Origin: Petaurus breviceps papuanus
Taxonomy: Eukaryota > Chordata > Mammalia > Diprotodontia > Petauridae
DNA: 64,000 nt
Reading direction: 5' to 3'
Assembly: GCA_028583685.1 (NCBI GenBank)
Contig: JAMXIF010000015.1
Span: 64,832,549 to 64,896,548, forward strand
Under the pieces are notes generated by a model, which was not told the origin of the DNA, did no database searches, and saw only the letters and a program-made list of their open reading frames with translations. Of this stretch, positions 22,761 through 35,264 are shown piece after piece (the first letter of the stretch is position 1; each line of letters begins with the position of its first letter). The position numbers and the translations under genes are program-made.

Positions 22761-23870
22761 GGAAGACAGATCTAGAATGGGATATCGGAGGGTAGGGTTA
22801 AGGTAAATAAGCCTGGATTTATTCCTTTACTATTAAAATTTCTCTTTTTAGAAATGAATGTAGCAAAAACATCTTCTCTAATATAATATTCTATTTTGAG
22901 AGGGAGAAGGAGATGAGCAGGAAGAACACACCTGGACTTACCTAAGTATATAATTGATCTGGTGATTGAATTGAATAGAGTGTTGTACTTCATATCTTTC
23001 ATAATTATGATTACTTTGAAGCAAATGAGAATAAAATCTACTATGTCTTACTTATAATAAGGAAAATAGTATTTTGATATAAAGTGATTCTCGAAATTTT
23101 TGGTTCTTAATGATTGAAAAAAGTTCACCTAAAATATGAGCTACTAATATTTTTTTTCAGAATTGTCACTTTTTAGGCTTTTTAATGACAGAGCAATCAA
23201 TTACACATGTACTAATATATTGTTTCATGTTAATTACTTCTTGTCTGTGTGTCAGTATCATTAAATGATGCACTTAGTAATTGTAACATAATGTAGCTGT
23301 AATGTAGCCTGAGGCAAATTGATTCTAATCCCAGCACTATAACCATGTCACCACCTAGACACATTCTTAATAACAGTATCAGGAAAGCACAAATTCCGAC
23401 AGATCTTGACAAGATGGAAAGGCTTCTAATATTGGCCCAGAAATGGGTTGACTTTATCTGCTAAATGATGTCCAATGTATCTAAGTGTGGAAAAGTGCCC
23501 TAGACTCACTGAAGGGTGGGACATTTTTACCCATGACAACTATGAAGAAACCTCCAAGTTATAAGATTAGGGTTGTGAGAGTGTCCACATTAACCAAAAT
23601 ACAGTTCCTTGAAATACTAACACAAAATATTATATCATTTATTCCAGACACATTGCCCCAAATTTATATATTGACCTTAAGCAAATTTGAGTTTTACTTT
23701 TCATTAAAATGAAGTTATATTTTAATCACTCATAATGAGCTTGGCTTTATTATGAAATGTTGTTAGGAAGTATTATGTGATTTCAAACTGAAAGGGACGT
23801 TAAAGATCAATAACTTTGCCACTCCACATGCCCTTGTCAATAAGAGTATAAACTTGATAAGGATCTATTT
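22761..23870. other. No recognised feature
   Basis: A/T-rich sequence with no supported gene or repeat. Confidence 0.55.
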
Positions 23871-23874
23871 CATT

Positions 23875-24180
23875 TTTCTTTGTATCTATAGCCTTCAACT
23901 AGCACTATTAAGCACCTAATATGTGCCAGGCTTACTAAGCACCCACTATGTGCCGGGCTCTGTACCAAGCACCTAACAAAAAGTTCTGACAGAGAATTAA
24001 TCATTAATAGCTGCTCATTGATTAATTGGGCTATGTCAAATCATTTGTTTAATGATTGATAAAGCCTAGGCTCACAAAAATGAAATTACTTACTCAAGTT
24101 TACACAGATAGTGAGTGGCAGATTTAGGATTCAAATCTGGGTGTCTCAACTGCAGTTCTCATTAGTTTTTACTTTGCTTT
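23875..24180 (+). mobile_element. MIR/THER1-type fragments
   Basis: 23900-23975 shows two successive 'actatgtgccagg' type segments. 24060-24170 has a MIR core in the reverse sense (TTTACACAGATAGTGAGTGG, GGATTCAAATCTGGGTG). Confidence 0.6.
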
Positions 24181-25394
24181 GAACAAAATAGCAATTTAAT
24201 ATTTCTTGCATTGATTTGAATTACACTGCACAGACCTCAACATTCCAAAAGCATTCATTAAAGGGATCTCAAATGTGCATCCAGGAAGAATGGAAAACAT
24301 TGCATCTTTCCTACATCTTAAGTTAGGACAGTCACCAAGAGGATAATCCTGAGCAGCTCAGGTAAGTAAAGGTATTCCTCTAGTTCCCAGAGGAGGCTAA
24401 ATTGGAACCAACTGCAATAGCAATGGTTTCTAAGTTTCTAAGAAAATTCCTTAAGTCACAAGCCAATATTCTGTCTGCATTTCCAGGGTAGCCAAAGCAG
24501 CTGCCAGCTTGGTTCTACATAGTGAATGTGAATAGTCTCACAGTGATCAAAGTGAAGAATAACTGACCTAGAATTGTGTTCAAAAGGCAACAAAACAATT
24601 TTCTACAGAGACAAGGGGAAGAATGAGAGTGAAGGCAGTTCCTTATAAAATATTTCTTTTGATTCCAGCTTATGACTCTGGTTAGACTAACCTGTCTTTG
24701 GTTACATATATATTTGTAAATATAAAATAATAACCCAATAGAACTGACTGGGGATAGAAAAGGAGTAAATTTGAAAGAGAGAAAAAAATGTTTTAAAATA
24801 GTTTGTTTCTCTTATTCTGTCTCATTCTAATTTCTTTTTTCTTGGAATCACAATATTGCAACCCATGTCCTCTGTTTTTGTACCTTCCTAGAAGCATCGT
24901 CCTAATATCACAACTTCCCCTCCAAAAAAAAAAAACATAGATACTCTAGGTTCTAGGTATTTCATGGGTCTATATCAATTGAAACCACATCTCATGCCCC
25001 TTCCCATCACAGTGCTTATGTTTGATAGCCAAAGGACACAACTAGTTTAAGGCAAAGACAATAAATGAAGTGGCATAGAAAGAAAAATGGCAAGAAAATA
25101 TTTTTTCTCATTAAACTGAAACATTATCCCTAAAATGCACATACCATTGATGGGAAATGTGGATCCATATAGGAAACTCAGAAATAGACTTATAAGATAC
25201 ATTTGAAACAAAAATGTACTGTGATTAAGCACCCATGTAGGGAACACATCACCAAGGTATGTCCAGACTTCACACATGGAAGGGCAACCCGTATCTATGA
25301 TACTGCAGAACAATTGATCTTCTGAAGACATCACTGTGTTGTTCTCTCCTCATCTTTGTCAGATACAACTTTATACTTTTCTCTTTTTTGGATG
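24181..25394. other. No recognised feature
   Basis: No repeat or gene that I can support. The frame at 25047-25334 on minus shows no family motifs. Confidence 0.55.
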
Positions 25395-25563
25395 ACTGTT
25401 ATTTTGTTATTATTTTTTTTTGCTTTTTGGAGGGGAATTGGGGTTAAGTGACTTCCCCAAGGTCAAACAGCTAGTAAGTGTTAAGTGTCTGATGCCAAAT
25501 TTGAACTGAGGCCTCCTGACTCCAGGGCCAGTGCTCTATTCACTGTGCCAGCCTAGCCATACC
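25395..25563 (-). mobile_element. CORE-SINE (MAR1-related), minus strand
   Basis: Antisense SINE with a T-rich tail at 25400, AAGGTCAAACAGCTAGTAAG, TTTGAACTGAGGCCTCCTGA and the head complement CTCTATTCACTGTGCC. Confidence 0.9.
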
Positions 25564-25984
25564 CCAACTACTTTTCAAAATAACTGGCTGCCTCAGGAGA
25601 TTTTCCATTTCTAAATGTCTCCAAGCACTTGATGGAGGTGTTATAAAGTATGTCCTTGTCCATATATGACTCCGACTAAACAATTCTGAAACCCCATCCA
25701 GTCCTCAAGAGTATATGTGCATCCTTCTGCTAATAAAAAATGAATCCATTATAACTTGTCTTCGTTAAACATATAACCTTGGCCCAATTCCCAAAGCTAC
25801 TCCTGATTGAATTGCCCATCTCCAATCTCTATTCAACATAACTCATGATATCATTTATACAGAATGCTGCTTACTCTGTTAATCCTCTATTCCAATATTA
25901 TCATAACTTTGGTCATCTTGAAGATCAAGGAAAAACTCACAGCCTTTCAAGGTCTCTATTTTCCTCTATTCAGAGACACTTGAA

Positions 25985-26098
25985 AGAGACATGGCATAAT
26001 AGATGGATTTTAACTCAGAAGAACTAGGTTCTAATCCTCCCTCCAAGACTGATTTAGATATGTGATAATTGGCAGACCCCTTTTTCTCTAAGAGCCAT
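25985..26098 (+). mobile_element. MIR-like SINE fragment
   Basis: Head and core pattern: GACATGGCATAATAGATGG, GAACTAGGTTCTAATCCTCC, TGTGATAATTGGCAGACC. Diverged. Confidence 0.55.
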
Positions 26099-26425
26099 AC
26101 ATTGCTCATCTGTATATAACTATAATGAAATACTATTGTGCTATAAAAATGACAAGCAGGAAACTTTCAGAAAATGTAGAAAGATTTAAATGAACTGATA
26201 CAAAGTTAAGTGAGCAGAATCAGGAGAACATTGTACACTAACAGTAATAGCAACAGAGATTGATGGTTAAATTGTGAATGACTTACCTGTTTTTAGTAAT
26301 GCAATAATCAAAAAATTTTGAATGATTTATGATGAAAAATACCATATACTTCCACAGAAAGACCTTCTGGAGTCTCAATGCAGGCTGAAGTATACTTTGT
26401 TTTTTAAACAAATCCCCATTCTCTG
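26099..26425 (+). mobile_element. LINE-1 3' end fragment
   Basis: Contains the L1 3' landmarks AATACTATTGTGCTATAAAA, AGAATCAGGAGAACATTGTA and GATTTATGATGAAAAATACC. Confidence 0.75.
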
Positions 26426-26579
26426 AAAGGCTTTTAATGAGTAGGGAAGAGCCTCAGTTTCTGTAGTCTGTAAGTTGGGGGTTTGGTTGAACTAGACAAA
26501 GCAAGATACCAGTTGCTAAATATATAGTAAATGGATAGAGTGAGACTAGCAAAATTGGTGGGTGAGAGGTGATAGAATA

Positions 26580-26602
26580 AGCTATATATATATATATATA
26601 TG
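26580..26602. repeat. (TA)n microsatellite
   Basis: About 11 TA units. Confidence 0.9.
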
Positions 26603-27885
26603 AGTAAGGACTCTGTATTTGTCATGGTTAGATAGATATGGCCTCTCGTTGCCTGGGATATGGCCAAAACTGTCTCTCCAAAAGAAATACATGCATACAA
26701 GACATACTTTTAACTTTAATAACCTTTCATTCATAGCTTTCTTAAGTATAGAAAATCAACAAAACAATAAATCAAACACTCATTTGTGACATTGATTTCC
26801 AAGTTGTAAAAGCTCACACTGAAAACTTAACAATCCTCTGTGAACCAATTCTAGCTGGCTCCAGAACACCCCTGGATGGGAATAAGCCTGCAGGTGGAAG
26901 TTAAAGGGAACTAGCTGGAAGGATGTGAAAGTGGAAAAAGTTTATCATTAAAGAATTAATTATCACACTCAGTTTTCCACCATATGTGTACATACAAAGA
27001 CCTAATGAAGCTGCAATACTAAATGTGAAAGTGCAGCTATTAATTTAAATAGGAAAACCACCTTAGGGATGATGGAAATTCCAGACTATCCAATAATACC
27101 ACTTATAAGTGATAAACCAGATATAATATTAAATTCACAGAGATATGGCATGATAGCAATAAAGCAAGCAACTGAAAAATGAAAAATCCAATCAATTCGT
27201 TCCTTGATATGATTACAAACAAGGACTAGGATTGATATTCCTGGACTGAACTGATTGTTTGTTAGACTTAATTTAGTACAAATTGGTAATTCAATTATGA
27301 ATATAGATTCAATGAAAATCAATAGACCAAATAGTGTCCATAATAGGAGAGAATGGATTAAAAAAACATTAATTAGGATCATGTTCATGTGTTTTATTGG
27401 AATACTAAAGTATTTTTTCCTTAGATTCATTAATGACCATTAATGATGATAATATGCTTTGATTTCACAAATATAAATATTGAATATTTGTTTTATACTA
27501 GCATTGGGCTTTTTCCAAAGTATACAAAGGGTTTTCATTAGTGGCAGTTCAATATAGATCACTGAGAACCCGACCTTTCCACCTTCCAGCACAGATTTTT
27601 TCAGGACCTGTCTTTGTTGCAATTTGACCTTAGTCTAAAATAAAAGAGAAGAGGAGAACATGTTTGTAGAGTTTTCTTTTCCCATTTAAACTGCAGGACA
27701 AAGATGTCAAGGAGATTTTATAATGAGCTCTACAATGCTTTAATGGGCAAGACTACCAAAATAAAACCAATAAAACAAAAATGATAATCAGCACTACAAT
27801 CACCAATAACAGTTGTAAGGTTAGTTGATTTCTTTGTTATATTAAAAAAAACACAGTTTAACTATCTTCTTAGCAGCAGTACTTC
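26603..27885. other. No recognised feature
   Basis: A/T-rich sequence. It includes a 114-codon hydrophobic frame on minus (27430-27086) that matches no family I recognise. Confidence 0.5.
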
Positions 27886-28110
27886 ATGTTGAATGCCAGT
27901 CAATGGGATCATAGATTCAAAGCCAGAAGGGACCTCAGTAAACACGTAGACAACCCCACCTCTAATTTTATAGATAATCAAACCAAGGTCCTAGCAAGTT
28001 AAGTGACTTGCCCAAAATCAATCACAGTGCAGCTTTAGAGGTAGAAGTAAAAGCAACATCATCTAACTCCACTGCCCATATACTCTTTCCATTATATTAT
28101 CCTGCCTACT
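27886..28110 (+). mobile_element. MIR3-like SINE
   Basis: ATCATAGATTCAAAGCCAGA, GGGACCTCAGTAAAC, TTTTATAGATAATCAAACC and TGACTTGCCCAAAATCA follow the MIR3-type order, ending with 'ttccattatattatcctgcct'. Confidence 0.75.
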
Positions 28111-28374
28111 TATGTTTATGATGCAAAATAATTTATCATCTTTTAGGTGATGTATTTTTTGTGAAGCAAGTGAAATTCCCAGTATGTGATATCTCCCAAA
28201 TGACTGGAATATGCTTACTTATATTTTTAGGAAAATTATCCCATCAGAACTAGTAATATTATCATAAGATATAGTAGACAAATCATCAGTTTATCAAAAG
28301 ATATTTAAAATATCTTGTTTTTATGCTGTCAATTCATGAAAAGTGGTTTTAATAGATTTTATTTGCTTTGTTAA

Positions 28375-28725
28375 ATATTTTGCAGATTCATATAATTAAA
28401 AAAATAATTTAAAAATTTGAATTCCTAATTCTCTCCCTTCTTCCTGACCCTCCCCCACCCCTTAAGAAAGCAAGCAGTTTATCAGTGATATATATGAAGT
28501 CAGGCAAAACATATTTCCATATCAGCCATGTTGCAAAAGAGAAAACACAAACACACACACAGACACACACAAAATAAAGTCAATAGAGCATATTTCAATC
28601 TGCACACAGACTTCATTAGTTCTCTCTCAACTTGTGGATAGCATTTTCATCCTGGCTGGGTCCTTTGTAATTTTCTCGAATCATTGTCTTGATTAGAGTA
28701 TCTAAGTCTTTCACTCCTAATTATA
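28375..28725 (-). mobile_element. LINE-1 3' end, minus strand
   Basis: Antisense of the L1 terminus: ATATTTCCATATCAGCCATG, TTGCAAAAGAGAAAACAC, CAATCTGCACACAGACTTCA and TTGTGGATAGCATTTTCATC. A short (CA)n tract lies at 28546-28571. Confidence 0.8.
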
Positions 28726-29394
28726 AACTCAAATTTAATGAAATAATATAAAGGGGTTAAAAGTAGTAATATCCTGGCACATGGGTATGCATAAGCAAAT
28801 ACACATTAAAACAGTAAAAATAAAAACAACAGTGGCATTAAGAGTAAAAAAAAACACAATACAGAAAAAAGGTTCTTCTCATTTGAGTCTTACCAGCTCC
28901 AAATATTCTGAAAATAAAATAGATCTCATTCTTTGTTTCTACCAGCGTTAAGCTAATAGGTTCAAGTGCCATTTTTTTAAAATAAGTACAACATATCAGA
29001 ATTACTTTAATATACACATGCACATTGTCCCTACTAATTTGTGCATACTTGGTTTCAAGTGAAATATATACTTCTTAAGATCAGAGGATGCTATTTTTTG
29101 TCTTTGTGATTATATCTGCAACAGCTAATAAAGTGTTTTGCTTTTACACAATCACACATACCCCACAGAGACCCCAACCTACCATACACATGTATATATA
29201 CACATATATGTATATATTAACCTATACATACAATTAAATCTGTACAACTATATATACATATACAAATAGATGCATATGCATACATATACACATGCAAATA
29301 CATACATGTCTGTATTAATCTAGACTTGAGATTTCCTTGGAATAGAAAATTCTTAGTGAGGAAACTCCTCTCCTACCAAATATCAGCAGCTGTT
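28726..29394. other. Unclassified, with ATAC-rich stretch
   Basis: 29180-29310 is an irregular ACATAT/ATACAC-rich low-complexity stretch. The rest shows nothing I recognise apart from a weak THER1-type tail near 29070-29150. Confidence 0.55.
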
Positions 29395-29500
29395 CAGCAA
29401 TTACAGCCTAAAGTGTAAATAAGTTACCTATGGGCACTGAGAAGTTAAAGGAATTGCTCAAAGTCCCACTGCCAATATGAGTGATGGACATAACCTTATC
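29395..29500 (-). mobile_element. MIR core fragment
   Basis: GAAGTTAAAGGAATTGCTCA and AAAGTCCCACTGCCAATATG follow a diverged MIR core read in antisense. Confidence 0.45.
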
Positions 29501-30157
29501 TTGCATACAGTACTTACTTGATTAATAGTTTTTGAACTGATCATATCAGGTAAGATTCTTTAGGTTTTATTAGTTCTACTTCTGTCATGCAGACACAAAC
29601 CACCATTATCCCACCTCCTCATGGCTCAGAGTCCTTCCAGGCCCTGTTTAACACTATTCAATAAACACTGAAAATACTTCTAATTACTTAGTAATAGCAA
29701 TTTTTTCAAATATGCTATAATTCTGACTCTCAGAAAATGCAAATAACACGCGATCATTTCTACATGAACATTGGACTAATCAATGGACAAACCACATTTG
29801 GTGATAATCAGGATTATCTACATGGGTCCAGTTGTAATGACCTATGGCAAAATGTCCCCAGCAAACAGCATGCACATTAATCACAATGGTACGCATCTCA
29901 AAGGCTGCACAAGCTTTGATTCCAAAAGTACTGTTCTTTGCCCAATGGAACAATGGAGCAGCAGGGCAGTAGCATGTCTCGGTGACTTAAGCAATTCCAT
30001 AGTAGCTCAGGGGTCTGAGTTCCTTGAAGTGTTCTACCACTGACTTATAGAATGACCTTTGTCAAGTCACTTAATAACAAGTTAACTACCAAGATTTCCT
30101 TGTGTGAACATAAAGAACAAAATAGATATGGTTAAATATTTGATTAAAAAGAAGAGT
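29501..30157. other. Unclassified, with weak MIR piece at its end
   Basis: The 86-codon frame at 29783-30043 has no family motif that I recognise. 29995-30080 resembles a MIR core (GACCTTTGTCAAGTCACTTA). Confidence 0.45.
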
Positions 30158-30340
30158 TTGGGGGGTGGCTAGGTGGCACAGTGAATAGAGCACCAGCCCT
30201 GGAGTCAAGAGGACCTGAGTTCAAATCTTGCCTCAGACACTTAACACAAAACTAGCCTTGTGACCTTGGACAAGTTGCTTAACCCAAATTTCCCTACCTT
30301 CCCCCCTCCAAAAAGCAAAAAAAGAAAAATCTAAAAAAAG
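30158..30340 (+). mobile_element. Short CORE-SINE (MAR1-related)
   Basis: Starts GGGGTGGCTAGGTGGCACAG, with GGACCTGAGTTCAAATC as box B, CTTGTGACCTTGGACAAG as core and an A-rich tail. Imperfect direct repeats similar to AAGAAGAGTTT flank it. Confidence 0.9.
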
Positions 30341-30644
30341 AAGAAGTGTTTTAGTATCAAATGATAAAGTTAATCTTTATGGAAAGACAAGAATAAGATA
30401 ATACTAGGTAAATGTACACTACCTCTTTAAGATAATGGTGAATTGATATCAAAGGTCATCTTTTTCCATTGCAATGCTTTGAATAGCACATAATTATTCA
30501 TAAGACTCATGACTACTCCTAAAATTTAAACATTTTCAGGGATTGTCTCTGACATTTAAGGTCATTATTCTTATTCCATTCCATAAGGTTGAAGAAGGGT
30601 GATGCAATTTTTCCATAGTATCCTCTATGGTCAGTAAAAGTGGG

Positions 30645-30859
30645 TTAATCATATTAGTTAGCATTTATATAGCACTTTAAGCAAGGCTCTTTACAAATAT
30701 TATCTCATTTCATACTCACAGTAACCCTGGGAGATACTAGCTATTCTTATACTCCTTTTATACTCCTTTTACTCATGAGGAAAGTGAGATTGGGAAAGGT
30801 TAAGTGACTTGCCCAGGGACATATTAAGTGAGTCAAGGTCTAATCTTGCATCCACTCTT
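30645..30859 (+). mobile_element. MIR/THER1-type SINE interrupted by a dimeric SINE
   Basis: AGCATTTATATAGCACTTTA, TTATCTCATTTCATACTCAC, then TGAGGAAAGTGAGATTGGG and GTTAAGTGACTTGCCCAGGG. The younger dimer starts at 30873. Confidence 0.8.
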
Positions 30860-30872
30860 CCAGGTAATTGTT

Positions 30873-31185
30873 TTTTTGTTTTGTTTTTTTTAAGCAATCG
30901 GGGTTAAGTAACTTGCTCAAGGTTATACGGCCAGTTATTTCTGGGTGTGGTGCTGAGTGTCTGAGCCCGGGATTCGATCTCCAGGTCGTCCCAACACTGG
31001 AGCCGGTGCTCTTACTCGCTGAGCCACCTGGCCGCCCCTAAGCAATTGGGGTTAAGTAACTTGCTCAAGGTTACACTGCCAGGTGTTCCTGGGTGGGTGC
31101 TAAGTGTCCGAGCCGGGATTCGATCTCCAGGTTTTCTCAACACTGGAGCCGGTGCTCTTACTTGCTGTGCTACCTGGCCGCCCCT
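30873..31185 (-). mobile_element. Dimeric tRNA-derived SINE, second locus
   Basis: Two monomers on the minus strand sit between one pair of 13-bp direct repeats CCAGGTAATTGTT (30860-30872 and 31186-31198), so they moved as one. On minus, arm 1 (31185-31036) has AGGTAGCACAGCAAG, TTAGCACCCACCCAGG and CCCCAATTGCTTA. Arm 2 has AGGTGGCTCAGCGAG, CTCAGCACCACACCC and CCCCGATTGCTTA followed by the A-rich tail. These are the same arm-specific states as the copy at 19763, which argues for a true dimeric family rather than two chance neighbours. Confidence 0.92.
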
Positions 31186-31224
31186 CCAGGTAATTGTTAA
31201 TGAACTTTTATCATTTTTTTATCA

Positions 31225-31430
31225 AGTACCATGAGGCAGCTAAATGATATAATGGAGAGCGTAGTGGACTTCAAGTAAGGAAGAACTGGGTTTGTAATCT
31301 ACTTCTGATATCACCTCTATAACCCTGGACAAGACATTTAATCTCTTTAAGTCTTGATTTCCTCATCTGTAGATTGGGGATAATAGGACCTCTCTCATAG
31401 GGCTGCTGTGAATATTGTGTGTGATAATAC
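31225..31430 (+). mobile_element. MIR SINE
   Basis: GAGGCAGCTAAATGATATAA at the head, then CCCTGGACAAGACATTTAA, TTTCCTCATCTGTAGATTGG and ATAGGGCTGCTGTGAATATT. It is nearly full length. Confidence 0.85.
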
Positions 31431-31764
31431 ATGCATATATAAATATATGCATATATCACCACATAAATGTTACCTATCGTTATCTAATATAAAGCTAAAT
31501 ATACACAGAAAAAGGATCATATTTCCCAAATTTTGGAGACTGACTCAATCAAATGAACAGAGATGAGAAGGCCCAAAGGCAAGACAGAGAGGTGGTCTTA
31601 CTCTTAGTGTTAACTAACCCTTATATAGTAAATATTCCCTTGTACGTAACTACTTTATTATCTATTCGTGTAGCATATATTTATATAATAATGTTTTAAA
31701 TCCCCCATTGTTTCTTTGAGTTGTTATTGCTAGTATTCAACACAGTGCCTGCAAGATAGTGTAA

Positions 31765-31830
31765 AGTTTAGATAGATAGATTGATAGATAGATAGATGAT
31801 AGATAGATAGATCAAAAGATTGATAGATGG
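31765..31830. repeat. (GATA)n-like microsatellite
   Basis: Imperfect AGAT/GATA units; more occur at 32090-32125 on the other side of the MAR1. Confidence 0.85.
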
Positions 31831-32088
31831 ATGGATGTGGTGGCTTAGTTGTTTTCAGTTATTTCTGATTCTTCATGACTCTTTCTGAGATTTTTTTTAG
31901 CACAGACATTGGAGTGGCTTGCCATTGTTTTCTCTAGTTCATTTTACAGATAAGGAAACTGAGGCAAAAGGGTAAGTGACTTACTTCCCCAGGGTCACAC
32001 ATCTTGTAAGTGTCTAAGACCAAATTTGATCTAAGCTCTTCCTAACCAGGTCTAGCACTCTATCTACTATACCAGCTTACTGCTCCTG
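31831..32088 (-). mobile_element. MAR1 SINE, minus strand
   Basis: Antisense MAR1 order: TGATTCTTCATGACTCTTTC, GGAGTGGCTTGCCATTGTTT, GATAAGGAAACTGAGGC, AGGGTCACACATCTTGTAAG and head complement CTAGCACTCTATCTACTAT. Confidence 0.9.
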
Positions 32089-32269
32089 GATAAATAGATA
32101 GATATACAGACAGATGGATAGATGCTACATAAATACATACATATGCCTGTATATGTGCACACATATATCACCATATAAATACACACGTGTATACATACAT
32201 CAATATATACATATACATACATATCACATAAATGTCTCCATAACATTTAACTTAAAATCATCACAATAA

Positions 32270-32420
32270 ACCAATGGCACAGTCAAAATGGATATTATTC
32301 TTTTAATTTTACAAAGGAATACATTGAAGCTCACAGAGTCTTAGCGAAAGTCACATACCTAGTAAGTGGAAAAACTGGGATTTGCCCAGTTCCTAATTCC
32401 AAGTTCAATCTTCCTTCCAT
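32270..32420 (-). mobile_element. MIR core fragment
   Basis: CGAAAGTCACATACCTAGTA and GGATTTGCCCAGTTCC follow an antisense MIR core. Confidence 0.5.
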
Positions 32421-34309
32421 TATGCTGAGGAAATTTTCCAACATTAATTCAACATTGAATCCAACATTTTACTCAATATTGCTCAAAAAAGGTAAAATAG
32501 ATTGTCTCATTCCTAACCTAGATGGTGCTTCTAGTGACTTCTCTCAAAGTCTCTGGTCACTCTAATTGTCTAATTCCATTTGGAGAATACTATGCCCTCT
32601 AACTTAGGCCTTGTTCAGAGTGAACACCTCTGCTCTTCAATCCTAATCGATACCCCCACAAAGGTCATATGCATTAAGGATAGATGTCATAAGCACAATT
32701 CCTGGTGTTATTATAGTCATAGAATAAGAATTGCTAAATGATAAATTATTCCTGAATTGATGGGAATTAGCTTCCAATATATGCCACCTTTTCAAGAGAT
32801 AATATCAATTAACCTGATTCTACTATTCACTGTCCAATATCCCCCCCCACCCTTTGAGCATATAACTTATCTAAAAACACATATACTAATATTCAGGGTA
32901 AAGAATTCAGTTTATGATGTAGCTTTTGCAAGAATCCTGCACAATGGTGATCATATTGCAACTTCAAAGGAGAAACTTATAGATTCATTACACATCTCTC
33001 TTTCGGTTCTTGTCTATTTGAAAATATGATTGTGGGGCATACATTGTATTCCCTTGATTCATGCTTAAATATTACACAGTAATGTCTCTTCACCAATGTG
33101 TTCTTTATTAAAACCATCAATGAGGTAATTATCACCAAGAATGAAAGTGGTTTTGAGGAGCCAAATTATATATATTTTAATTTCCAGTTTCAACTTCAAG
33201 ACATTCAAACAGGACCCTTGCTTTCCCATTGGACTATATCATCTTTGTGTGCTGAAGTCTGAGTAATTTGTAATATTAACAAAGAACAGCAAGAAGCTAG
33301 GGCAATGGCTGGTTCTCAGATTTTACCTACATGAACATGATTGGTCTCTGTTAAATAAACAAGTCTGCCTAAAGTTATGAAGCTATAAAATTGAATGAAA
33401 GCAAAGAGCAACCATTTCATTTGAAAATAAGATCACAAAAATGAGTAGAATTAGAGCAGTACAATTTTATTACTACAAAAGTAAAGTATCTTTGCTACTG
33501 GAAACTCTATCCCTACTGTAAGAAATACATTTATTTCCTGATCTGAAAAACCATAGACCCATTATAGAGAGTGAAGATTTCTTTGTTGTTCATTTGCATA
33601 AGTTGATAAAATGACAAATTATTAATTGCTGTCAACATACCTAAACCAGTCAATTTTCTGCACCTAATGGAATAAAACCAAACTATTTTCTCCAGGGGTG
33701 ACATGCTCTAATATTTTATCATCCATTTTCAAAAGGAAGATGAAGAACATGAGAAAATAACAAGGTTATATTTGGATCCATTTCATTTGCATGCTAATAG
33801 ACAGAATCTCTGTGTAACTATCTGTCACAGGCTCAATACAACCCAGATCCTTTGTATTTAGGAGACAGTGATTAGAAGTCAATATGACTGCACTTCACAT
33901 TCACAGTTTGAAGTTTTTTTGGTACTTTGGGAAAAAATAATTCTGTAAGAGGGAATGCTTGCAAATGTTTTACTTAATTAATGCCCAAGGGAATCAAAAA
34001 AAAAGTCACCTAAAACTCTCTACCAGTTTTTAAATATCCTTCACCAGATTTATTCGCATGCATTGCTCTAACCTCCCACTCATTGGCTTGATAACAGCAG
34101 GGATCTTCTGCAAAAAAAAAAAAATAGATTCTGAGCTTCCAGAAGGTAGATAGTTCATGCAAAAGAATAATGAGAAATTTTGAAGAGGTTTTAATTACAT
34201 CCCTATGATATGGCTGTTGGCACTTGCTTATATGTAAGAAAACTCAAAAACCAAGGTTTGAGTAAGTCAAACCAGTTGGTCTTATGCCACATTTATTCTC
34301 TTCTCATTA
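32421..34309. other. No recognised feature
   Basis: Nearly 1.9 kb of A/T-rich sequence without a repeat or coding signal I can name. The frame at 32757-33029 lacks family motifs. This may be older single-copy sequence. Confidence 0.5.
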
Positions 34310-34460
34310 TTTCCCTCCCCTCCCCTTTCCTCCTATCACATTCCCTCCCCTCCCATTCCCTTCCCTTCCTTTCTCTTCACTTCCCTTCCATTCTCTTCTC
34401 CCCCCACCTCTCTCTCTCTGTCTCACAGACATGCACAAAGACACACAGATACACATACAC
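34310..34460. repeat. Pyrimidine-rich (CCCTT)n-like tract and (CACA) run
   Basis: Irregular CCCTTCC/CATTCC units followed by CTCTCTCTCTGTCTCACA and ACAC repeats. The proline/serine-rich frames here are composition artefacts. Confidence 0.85.
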
Positions 34461-34759
34461 ACACATGCCAGTATTTAAGCTACATAGAAGCATCACTGTA
34501 AGAACATTGGTGTTAAGATGATATAATTCTGCTTAATTGAGAGAATTGGGTTTGTTAAGAGCACTAAAAGATTTCCCAAATATAACCCAATATGCTCATT
34601 TTCTCTGTTCAGTTATATAACCAACTCATTGTTCATATGAGGTGTCTGCCAAACATTTATATACTGTTGGATTATCTCCATGGCCTGGCCATCTAGCTAC
34701 ACATCATAGTTTAGGCAATAGGCATTCTTTGTTGAATGGATGGAGAGAGGCTCACTTGG

Positions 34760-34950
34760 AAACTTGACATAGATTTAGAGCTGGCAAAGGATCTTAGTGG
34801 TCATTGAGTCCAACTTCCTCATTTTCTAGATAGAAGAACTGAGGCCCAGAGTTTGTGACTCACCTAGAATTACATAAATCAAAAGTATATGAGATGGAAT
34901 TAGAAACTCTGTCTTTTTAACACTTTGCAGCAATCTATCCATTTCTATAC
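34760..34950 (+). mobile_element. MIR3-like SINE
   Basis: ATAGATTTAGAGCTGGCAAA, CATTGAGTCCAACTTCCTCA, GAACTGAGGCCCAGAG in the usual order. Confidence 0.8.
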
Positions 34951-35264
34951 ACCATTTTACTTCTCTATTTAGTTAAAGGAATCAATAAGCAACTCACTTT
35001 TTGTAGAAGACAATTTCCATGTCAAGTTTAGGGCAGATCACATCAACATACACAAAATCAGAGTCGAGGATATTCAATACTTACCTGATTCTGATATGGG
35101 CTGACACTCTCACAAATCATGGAAAGAGGGCATTGTGAGTCATTTTTTAATAAGCAGTAGTACTGCTTTCCAGTTGGTTCCATATATTTTCATCTGACCA
35201 TGAATGTAACTGGAAATGTCCCATGTTCAGCTCTATGGATGTTCCACCTTACCTTTAATGTCCA

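Noticed and set aside
27086-27430. 114-codon hydrophobic minus-strand frame, possible membrane protein or mitochondrial insert
   Set aside because: It resembles none of the mitochondrial or membrane protein families I compared from memory, and A/T-rich DNA yields hydrophobic frames by chance.
29783-30043. 86-codon frame considered as a pseudogene exon
   Set aside because: No family motif recognised and no splice or retrocopy signs.
19763-31198. tRNA-like segments with box A and box B patterns as possible tRNA genes
   Set aside because: They are the heads of SINEs with target duplications and A-rich tails, and no complete cloverleaf is evident.
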